Part shown: positions 56,159 to 64,000 of the stretch, one piece after another
Layout: every line of letters starts with the position of its first letter
Position numbering within the stretch: position 1 is the stretch's first letter
Origin: Bimuria novae-zelandiae CBS 107.79
Taxonomy: Eukaryota > Ascomycota > Dothideomycetes > Pleosporales > Didymosphaeriaceae
Direction: 5' to 3'
Assembly (NCBI GenBank): GCA_010015655.1
Contig: ML976657.1
Location: 794,264-858,263, forward strand
Length of the DNA: 64,000 bases
Program-made: the position numbers and the translations under genes
The notes under the pieces: model-generated
Told to the model about the DNA's origin: nothing
Database searches by the model: none
Seen by the model: the letters and a program-made list of their open reading frames with translations, nothing else

Positions 56159-58452
56159 TCCCCCGCATGGCCAACATCGCCCTGGCACGGGCCACATCTT
56201 ATTAGCCAATTAGATGCAAATACATTAAAACACTAAATGTTTGTCGTTATGTAGGCAATTTTTGTTTGCTAGCTAAAACACGCCTTTTTTAAAAGCTTTT
56301 ATATATGTAACTATGCCTAATCGTACAGCGCTATTAAGTAATAATACTAACTTTGTAAAATATACAAAGTACAGCCTAAAGGCAGGAGATTTGCCTAATT
56401 TACCTACTTAGCCGCCACCCTTATAGTAACTGCTTAAAATTAATAATCTATATACTTTTAGACGCGCTCTCTTACCTAACTATATAGATTTTAACTCTCC
56501 TATTGCTTTGTTTAACTTGTTTTTTAATGCAGGCATTGTTAATTAGATTACATACTATATAAATTAGCATGCTAAAAAGCTTTAGGCTAACGCGCCCTTA
56601 ACGCCTAACCGCCGTTAATAGAAACTTACCTCTCTAAGCGAGCTATATACGTACTTCGCCGTTGTTATTTATATAGGCGTCTACTAGGAGCCCTTGCTTG
56701 TTAAATACTAGTAGAAGCTTTATAGGATAGCGCCTTGGCATGAGATTAATTGCTACATATTAAAGGAGAGATAGTAGTAGCTTAATTACTACTTATACTA
56801 TATAGAGGTTAACTAGAGCTTTAAGTCTCCCTTTAGCTAAGTGTGGGATCTCTTAGAGACGCTCCGCGAGCGTAGCTTTAAGTATTAGGCGCCTAGCGTA
56901 CACCTCTACATTAATAAGGTAATTATAAGATTTATAGGCCGCGCAAGTAAAGTTATAATAATAAAAATAAAGCCTACGCCTAAAGGCTTTAATATCTAGT
57001 ACTTAGCTAATAATAAAGTAATTCTAAACTAGTTATTTCATGCTAGAGGGCGAGGGCCTATTAACTTACTTAACTTACTTACTAACGCGCTAGCTTTTAC
57101 TCCTATAAAGTTAGTTCCTATCACTCTCGTACTTGCCGTAAACGCTGCCAGCCAGCGCCTCTTTCCACCAAATCTCCACATTATATAGGACGACAATCTC
57201 TTTAACACTATCCTTATGCTTAAGTACCTTAGATCTAAAGGCGTAGGCTGCGCTAGGACAGTCCGTATAATAAAGATAATAATAAAGGAGATTTTTAAGG
57301 TAATAGTAAAGGCAGAATTATAGGCAGAGGCGCTAGCTATTAGTACTTACACATAGGTAAAGCTCTTAAAGGAGCGCTTTAATAGTAACCTAATAAAACT
57401 TAAAACACACCATACGCGCAAGCTAGAGTAGGGAGATACTTACTAGGCGCTCTTGTAGAGTTAATAGGTGCTTTAGGCAGCTTAGAGAGATAACTAGGTC
57501 GTTCTTTTTACTAGTACTATCGCTAAGCGTGAGTACTTTGCCCTTAACACCATGCTAATGCTCCGCTAACAATAGTCGCCATAAGTAACTTAGGTTATTA
57601 TAAAGCTCCGCCGACGCTCTAAGATAGCTCTAAATAATAAGAAACTCTTCGAGAAAGCCTTTAGCAGCAAGCCTCTTAAGTTATTAAGTATCTCTTAGAT
57701 AATAAATAACTATAATTACTATAAGAGCAAGGTTAATCGCTTTAACTAAATAAAAAGCTACTACTCTATTTAGCAGGTCCGCCAGCGTACCTAGCGCCCG
57801 CTCTAGTACTTTCTACTAGATCTAACGCTTAATAATTGCTACAGGCTCTCCTCGTACTCCTCTCGCGACTCCGCTAAACGCTCCGGCCACAAGAAGTTCC
57901 TATACAAGCTTATTAAATAGCTCTTTAAGCGAGGTGGCCGCCCTACTCGAGGCTTAAACAAGCGTGAGCGACCTAACGACGTACTTGCCAGCAGAGAGGG
58001 CAACTTCGGCAGCTTATACACATCTACAAAGCTGTTTGTAGAGGGCAAAAGCTGTGTTAATTACGTAATAGCTAGACGTACAACTAATAAGAAGCTCTAA
58101 TCCTGGACACCTCTAGCATAAGTTATAGGTAATACAAAGTTATTTTATAGCTCTTAACGCCTACTACGTACTTATTATAGCTGTACGCTTTGCTGGCTGC
58201 CTTTATATAGGCTAGAAGTTAATGCTAAGTGCTGGGTAGAGCACCTCCGCTAGCATTAAATAATTAGGTCAATGGACATAAAAGCAAGCTTAACTATTAT
58301 GTAAACCTATCTTAAAGCCCTTAGAGATGCAAAATCTATGCGAAGTTACCCTACAGAGGCATAATTCTTGGTGTTCTGCCGGGTCGGAGCAATTCATCCG
58401 ATTGGCCCTCAAATGGTGGCCCGTGCCAGGGCGATGTTGGCCATGCGGGGGA
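56159..58452 (-). mobile_element. RIP-degraded DNA transposon with TA target and GC-rich TIRs
   Basis: The terminal inverted repeats read TCCCCCGCATGGCC then AACATCGCCCTGGCACGGGC at both ends, identical over about 38 bp, with weaker matching (GCCAAT..GATG) farther in. TA flanks each end (56157-56158 and 58453-58454). The 2.2-kb interior is very AT-rich. Read on the minus strand, one frame carries long protein-like stretches separated by TAA/TAG. The longest is a basic region at 58048-57839 with SRLFKPRVGRPPRLKSYLIS and NFLWPERLAESREEYEESL. I cannot name the transposase family; TIR and TA suggest the Tc1/mariner superfamily or a relative. Confidence 0.7.
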
Positions 58453-58454
58453 TA

Positions 58455-59169
58455 CCCGTAGCCTAAATCAGATACTGGGGTGTACACCCGTATCACTCAT
58501 GATGGTGACTGGCTGGTGGCGAGGCAGCCCCTTGCAGAACGCGGGGAAGCCTCAACTGCTCTGGCGTGAAAGGAGGTGGGGAAACGGATGCTTCGCGCAT
58601 CCGAACCCCGTCAGCTAGATCTGAGAGATTCATACACTGATGTCGCCGGAAAGAACGGGCAACATGGTGCTTTCCAACGCCGGGGATGCTGCTCTCTGTG
58701 AAGGCCCCCGCTGGATAGATCCGCGGTTGCCAAGCTTCTCGGGTTTCCTGCCAAGTGACGTTAGCTTCGCGGCACCTCTGCACGTAATATCGGACTGACG
58801 CGACACCACAAGGTCATCCTGGATCCATTCCAGCCTTTTCTTAACTTCCATACTATCGTTTGGGTGGTATAGCAGAGTTGTGTTCAGAGTTCTCCGCATC
58901 TTGCTCGGAGATAGATCGATTAGCAGCCACCGCTGTACGACACGGCCAGGCGCTCAGTCTTCTATTCGACAACTCGATTCGTGTCCTGGTTCTTCTTGGA
59001 GATAATGCAGATGTACCAGAGTCTATATTCGTCTTTGGAGCAACGTGCCTGCGCGAGCCCTACATTCCGCCCGTCCACCTCGCGTGCTTTTCGTGTTACT
59101 CTATATATGTGAGAAGTCAGCGAACACTTCAAGTTCCTCGTCTCTTGCTTTCTTCATCTTACTGGCGAG
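58455..59169. other. Gene-free stretch and GH20 promoter
   Basis: About 715 bases. A 90-codon minus frame (58630-58899) has no motif. A TATATAT stands near 59101-59108, about 65 bases before the hexosaminidase ATG. Confidence 0.4.
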
Positions 59170-61045
59170 ATGAAATTCTACCTCCTGTTTCCCTATCTCG
59201 CATATTTAGCATTAGCAATATGGCCCTTACCCACAACTTACGAGCACGGTGACACCGTCCTATGGTTATCCGAGGACACATCATTCGACTGGGCTGGCGC
59301 AGGCGATGTACGCTCTTTCACAGTTCAGGATTTCAATGACTTCAACTTCAGAACAAAGTCTAACGCACACGCAAATAAACAGGAGTCCGCTCAGGATGGC
59401 TATCGCAGGCGCCGGAAGCGTGATGTGGAAGCACCCTCAGGAGACGAGATGATCGAATATGCGATATACTCTGCGAAGAGAACCATCTTCACGAAGAACT
59501 TTGTGCCCTGGAAGTTCCACCCACGGAACTGGACGGAATCAGATCCAGCAGACGGCGTCTACATCTCCTCAATTAGCATCGAAATGCTGGAAGACGACCC
59601 TGAAGATATTGCAAAACCCCTCGCCGGCACCGTCAACGAGTCCTACAAGCTCGAACTGACCGAAGACGGCGACGTCAGCATCACCGCAAACTCCAGCGTC
59701 GGGATACTCAGAGGCCTCACAACCTTCACGCAGCTCTTCTACCAGCACTCCGCGGGCGGCGCATACACCCCTCTCGCCCCCGTAACCATCTCCGACGCGC
59801 CCAGATTCTCCCACCGCGGCATCAACCTCGACGTCTCGCGAAACTACTTCTCCCCCAAAGACCTCGAACGCACGATGGACGCGCTGGCTTACAACAAAAT
59901 GAACCGCTTCCACCTACACGTCACAGACGGGCAGTCCTGGCCCCTCGAGATCCCCTCGCTGCCCTCACTCTCGCAAAAAGGCGCTTACCGCCCCGACCTC
60001 GTCTACACCGCCGACAACTTCGCAGACTTGCAGTATTACGCGGCCCTACAGGGCGTCGAGCTCATTACCGAAATCGACATGCCGGGCCACACGTCGTCGA
60101 TCGCGCTCAGCTACCCTGAACTCATCGCCGCGTACAACGTCCAGCCGGACTGGGACACGTACTGCGCGGAACCACCGTGCGGGACGCTCAAGCTGAATTC
60201 TACAGCCGTCTACGACTTTCTTGAGGCACTGTGGGATGACTTGCTGCCGCGCGTGTACCCATTTTCAGCGTATTTTCACACAGGCGGGGACGAGGTGAAT
60301 AAGCATGCGTACGAGGAAGACGATACAGTGGAGTCTAGCGACTACGCGGTGCTGCAGCCGCTGATGCAGAAGTTCATCGATAGGAACCACGAGCAGATCC
60401 GCGCGGCAGGCCTCACCCCAATTGTGTGGGAGGAAATGCTTCTCGAATGGAATCTTACACTGGGAGAAGACGTGATTGTGCAGTCATGGCGGAGCGACAA
60501 AGCGGTTGCCCAGATCGTGGGAAAAGGGCACAAAGCACTCGCTGGGAACTATCAATACTGGGTATGGTATTTTCTCTCTTCCTCCTTTGCAACTGCTGCT
60601 AACCTATATCGATTCACAGTATCTTGACTGCGGAAAAGGCCAGTGGTTAAACTTCGACCCCTCAGTATCAGGACAATACTGGCCCTACCAGGACTACTGC
60701 GCCCCTTTCCACAACTGGCGTCTAGCGTACAGCTATGATCCTTTGGGCTCCGTCCCGGAATCTGCGCAACACCTCGTATTGGGTGGAGAAGCACACATGT
60801 GGGCCGAACAAACCGACCCCGTCAATGTCGACCGGATGATATGGCCGCGTGGCTCTGCGGTAGCCGAGATCCTATGGAGCGGTGCGAAGGATGACCAGGG
60901 GAGGAATCGGAGCCAGATCGATGCTGCGCCGAGGCTGAGCGAGATGCGGGAGAGACTTGTAGCCAGAGGCGTAGGAGCAGAGCCTATTCAGATGCCGTAC
61001 TGCACTATGCAGGGGACTGTTTGTCAGTTGGGGTACCATCGGTAG
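59170..61045 (+). CDS. Secreted beta-N-acetylhexosaminidase, GH20
   Basis: Exons 59170-60561 and 60620-61045 with a 58-bp intron give 605 aa, normal for fungal enzymes. A signal peptide (MKFYLLFPYLAYLALA) is followed by a propeptide-like part with RRRRKRD, a likely Kex2 processing site near residues 79-84, known from fungal hexosaminidases. The non-catalytic GH20b domain precedes the barrel, which begins at RGINLDVSRNYFSP. ITEIDMPGHTSS and YFHTGGDEVNKH follow; Asp374 and Glu375 are the catalytic pair that works by substrate-assisted hydrolysis. The Trp-rich C-terminal motifs (GGEAHMWAEQTDPVNVDRMI) close the pocket. It removes terminal GlcNAc from chitin oligomers in wall turnover or chitin use. 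Confidence 0.95.
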
Positions 61046-61288
61046 CAAACCAGGATTGCGGTGTAGTGAGTAGCATTTCGCACTCGTTTGGGATGCTATA
61101 ACATCCCTCGAGATAGGCAACAGAGTAGGTGCTCAAAGTTCATCGTGACCAACAAAGCAATTAAGAATTACACTCAGCGTCTATCGCTCAGCGTCTATAT
61201 ACCACTCCTCTATGCCGTTTTGAGCCTACAAATACATTGACCAATAAGAGATCTAGATCGAACAGTACAAGCTGCTCCCAACATGTCT

Positions 61289-63170
61289 CTAGAAACGACT
61301 GATGTCGCGTCCAAACAGCCAATTGATCGCCCAGTATACAGGAATCAGTATCTTATTCCGAATGCTTACACTCTTCGTGAGATACGCGCCACGCCAGATG
61401 ATCCAAGCCAGGCGGCCGGAGATGCCACCGCTGCCTCCGCCCTGGAGTAGTGCATTCCAATCGCCAATATACGCCATGACACCCATGTTCTTGTATGTGA
61501 AGCCGGCTTTCTCAATGTCATTCTTGTTGAGACGCTTAGCCAGCCAGTACGCTTTTTGCGACGCGACTTGCGCCGTGGCGGGGTACTGGGTGTCCTCTAT
61601 GATGGCGCAGTCTCCGAGGGCGTAAACATCGTTCAGGATGGCTTCTGGCTTCTTGTCGCTTCCGTCTTCACCAACAAGCTTCAGGCGAAGCCGGTCATCA
61701 GTCAACACGGAGCCTGTTTTAGCGTTCGTTTTGACGCGCCAACTGAGGGAGTCGGGGTCATTCGACGGGTCATTGATGCGTCGGAAGCTCTTAGGGACCT
61801 CGTAAAGGTTATCCCCGCCCATGGCTTTTGCGACGAAGGGGTTTTGCATGAGTCCAGTACCTGGAGTTGTTAGTTTGAGGGAGGTTCGCGGAAAAATGGA
61901 AGGGGATACGTACTCCATACTACCATGCCAACACCCATCTCTCCCTCCTCTTTGACCTTTAGCGTGTAAACCTGGTGGTCGTCCGCCGAGGCCCCTTTTT
62001 CTCTTGGGGAACCTGGTCGCAGTGATTCGACATGATGGTTCGTTTTGACAGCAATGCCTTCCCGCTTGAAAGTGTCCATCGCGTACTGGGCGAGCTTCTC
62101 GTCAAACATTGGGAGCACTTTCTTCGCAACATCGTAAACAGCGATCTTGTGGAACTGAATCAGCTCAGGGTAGATGCGGGCCAAGTCTTCGTGGATGATA
62201 TCGTGCAGCTCAGCCGAGAACTCGATACCGGTGGGCCCTCCACCAACGACAGCGAAATTCAGGAGTTCCTTTTGTTGCTCGTCCGTCGTTGTGGGTAGAG
62301 CCGCCGCTTCAAAGCAAGCCAGTATGCGGTTCCTGATCCTGCGCGCGTCACCGACGTCTTTCAAGAAAAGCCTAGCAACATGTCAGCATCTTGATGAAGC
62401 CCATGAGAAGGAACTTACGCATGTTCCTTGATTCCAGGCGTGCCAAACGTCTGACTGTAGCAACCCACAGTGACGATCAACTTATCGTAGGTCAAATCAA
62501 AGCATGTCCCCTTCTTAGCCCCCACCTGTTCTCTCTCGTGCCTTTGCGCTTTCGTCTCCCCAGCGTGTCTATCCTCTACCAAGGCCTGCGAAGAGGAAAC
62601 ATCCTCAACCGCTTCCTCAATTGTAACCTTCTTGTTCTTGAAGTCGATGGCGTCCGCCCAACCTTGGAAGAAGTCGACATTCGTCCTCCTTGTTCGAATA
62701 GGTTCGAGCGTAGTGCGGAACTCGAGCGTTCCGACCGATGCGGAAGCGAGGAGGGGTGTGAAAGCGAAGTATGATCGCGGCGATACGACGACGGTCTGGT
62801 ACTTTTTCGAATCGAGCGCTCGTGCAACTGTATAGCCGGCCCAGCCGCTTCCCAGGACAACGACTCGTTCGCGTTCTGTGAGGGATCCCAGTTAGTCTCA
62901 CGAACCTCTGCACAAGGTTTACTTCATCCAGCAATGCCTTGTGAGCGCGCGGGCCGACTTACGGTCTCTCCCAGAATCCAATTGATCCACCGTCATGGCT
63001 CTCCTCTGTTCTAAAATACCGCCATTTCGAGAGAATGACTCTCCACTTGCGCGCGAAAGAAGCCCATTGCGACTTGTTGAAGACAACGGCCTTGCCGTCC
63101 GAATTGAGTTCCGCGATGATAGTAGTCGTAGCTCTGACGGCAATTGGGCGAGGCGCACGGTGGGCTGCAT
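61289..63170 (-). CDS. Alternative (rotenone-insensitive) NADH:ubiquinone oxidoreductase, NDE/NDI type
   Basis: Exons 63170-62963, 62875-62419, 62371-61914 and 61860-61289, with introns of 86, 47 and 53 bp, give 564 aa. A mitochondrial presequence rich in Arg, Ser and Leu starts MQPTVRLAQLPSELRLL. The first Rossmann motif VVVLGSGWAGY (FAD) lies near residue 73 and the second, AVVGGGPTGIEFSAEL (NADH), near 265. VVWSTGLMQNP and DVYALGDCA are further family signatures, and the C-terminus ends in a membrane-binding helix (VYWAINWLFGRDISRF). It passes electrons from NADH to ubiquinone without proton pumping. Sequence does not decide whether it faces the matrix or the intermembrane space. No EF-hand insert is visible. 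Confidence 0.92.
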
Positions 63171-63744
63171 TGCGATTTTTAAATTAAACAAGCGGAAACA
63201 TTCAACGAAGAGGTTTTGGTTTGCTTATATGGTGGCTTTGCTCGGGGCTTGTGTTCTTTGCGCGCATCGGCGGGTCGCGGAAAGCGCGAATGACGTACGA
63301 ACTTCGACAGCTTGACATCGGTGCGCACCGGCGCGTGTAGCCGTGCAGATAGCTACGAGCCATCTCTCGAACGGAGATCTCGGGACTGCTCAATTGAGAT
63401 GATTGTTTCTTGTCGAGAAATGAGAAGCGAGTAAGTCGCTGTTGCGTCGGCTCGGAATGCGGTTCTTTCCGATCCTGGGCGGGTAGGAGCTGTAATTGGC
63501 TGGGCTGCAAACGCTTTCACGTCTCGTGGAATTCCGTCCCTGTGATATGCAGTCAGATCCACCTGAAAATACCACGTCGAATTACTAAACAGCGTCGAGA
63601 TCGATTTGGTAAGCTGGACGTTTCCGATTTATATTCGTGTCTAATGCCCGTGCCCGTGGATGAGCCCTCAATGTGCCAAAACACTGACGGTACTTGACCT
63701 AGCCCCCCTTCTATCCTTCTGCAACTCCAAAAACTTTCAGTAGA
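63171..63744. other. NADH dehydrogenase promoter region
   Basis: About 570 bases between two minus-strand genes; small open frames only, none supported. Confidence 0.4.
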
Positions 63745-64000
63745 TTACAGGAGGGTATCACCCAGGGCGCACCTGACAATGCTGCACCCAGCCCGAACCG
63801 TATCACTTGCTCCCTGCTCATCCAGGCTCGGGTTGACCTCGACCAGATCCAGCGCAACCAATGAACCCGTCTCAGCCACGCACTCCGCAATGAAATCTCC
63901 CTCCCGCAGCGTCAGTCCGCCTCGCACTGGCGTACCCGTGCTGGGGGCCCACATCGGATCCAGTGCGTCCACGTCGAAGGACAGGTGGATAGGCGTGTCG
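63745..64000 (-). CDS. Arginase, C-terminal part, cut by window edge
   Basis: The frame enters from the right edge and stops at 63745. It reads [20 protein letters not shown], then [19 protein letters not shown] and [11 protein letters not shown]. These are the C-terminal metal and substrate motifs of arginase: DVDALDP supplies Mn2+ ligands, and TGTP..GGLT and VEVNP.L are family hallmarks. The enzyme hydrolyses arginine to ornithine and urea. The last residues ([13 protein letters not shown]) match the position of the usual C-terminus, so this end is complete. The N-terminal two thirds lie outside. Agmatinase is less likely given GGLT and EVNP. Confidence 0.9.
   Translation of the reverse strand, partial: DTPIHLSFDVDALDPMWAPSTGTPVRGGLTLREGDFIAECVAETGSLVALDLVEVNPSLDEQGASDTVRAGCSIVRCALGDTLL

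Overview
This window looks like nuclear DNA of a filamentous ascomycete (Pezizomycotina; Dothideomycetes is plausible but not proven). The genes carry short spliceosomal introns of about 43-173 bp with GT-AG ends and CTAAC-type branch points. Typical fungal families are present: a HET-domain protein, CYP52-like P450, Dal5-like MFS, GH20 hexosaminidase, alternative NADH dehydrogenase and a P-loop/dCMP deaminase. Transposon blocks are AT-rich with C-to-T nonsense changes, the mark of repeat-induced point mutation (RIP). I rebuilt exon structures by hand; spliced lengths given as whole codons were checked arithmetically.

Layout. 1-4790 is a RIP-degraded Ty3/gypsy relic (minus strand) into which a Fot1/pogo-like DNA transposon (644-2758) has inserted at a TA. 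5218-6573 is an intact ACC-synthase-like PLP aminotransferase at its edge. 6840-8600 is poorly interpretable. 8943-16055 is gene-rich: a Cys-rich single-pass membrane protein, a Frag1/DRAM/Sfk1 protein, mitochondrial ribosomal protein S18, a mitochondrial PPR protein and a small secreted protein. 16470-18999 is a broken gene for a large secreted protein with a possible NucA/NucB-type nuclease end, interrupted by a 232-bp MITE. A degenerate tRNA-Arg-like locus follows at 19661.

19974-25664 is a complete but RIP-dead Ty1/copia element with 219-bp LTRs and an AAAAT target duplication. 25868-26445 is a small conserved-looking gene. 26822-28611 is a second, lightly mutated Fot1/pogo-like element sitting 100 bp upstream of an acyltransferase gene (28711-30915). 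31164-38650 holds a Cys-containing hypothetical, a Gly/Thr-repeat protein, an MFS permease and a CorA/Mnr2-type Mg2+ transporter. 39806-40852 is a Glu/Gln/Pro-repeat reading frame interrupted by three stops. 41618-49634 has a BRCT protein, an unrecognised conserved-looking protein, a 2.9-kb gene-free stretch and a P-loop/dCMP deaminase.

51052-55858 has a HET-domain gene and a CYP52-like P450. 56159-58452 is a third TA-flanked, TIR-bearing, heavily RIPed element. 59170-64000 has a GH20 hexosaminidase, an NDE/NDI-type NADH dehydrogenase and the C-terminal part of an arginase cut by the window edge.

Several genes serve mitochondria: bS18m and the PPR protein are divergently paired, and the alternative NADH dehydrogenase sits next to arginase. 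No gene cluster with an obvious single pathway was seen. The most unusual items are the MITE-broken secreted nuclease-like gene, the UAG-CAA-CUA stop context in the repeat ORF, the patchy RIP in the transposons and a GC-AG intron in the dCMP deaminase.
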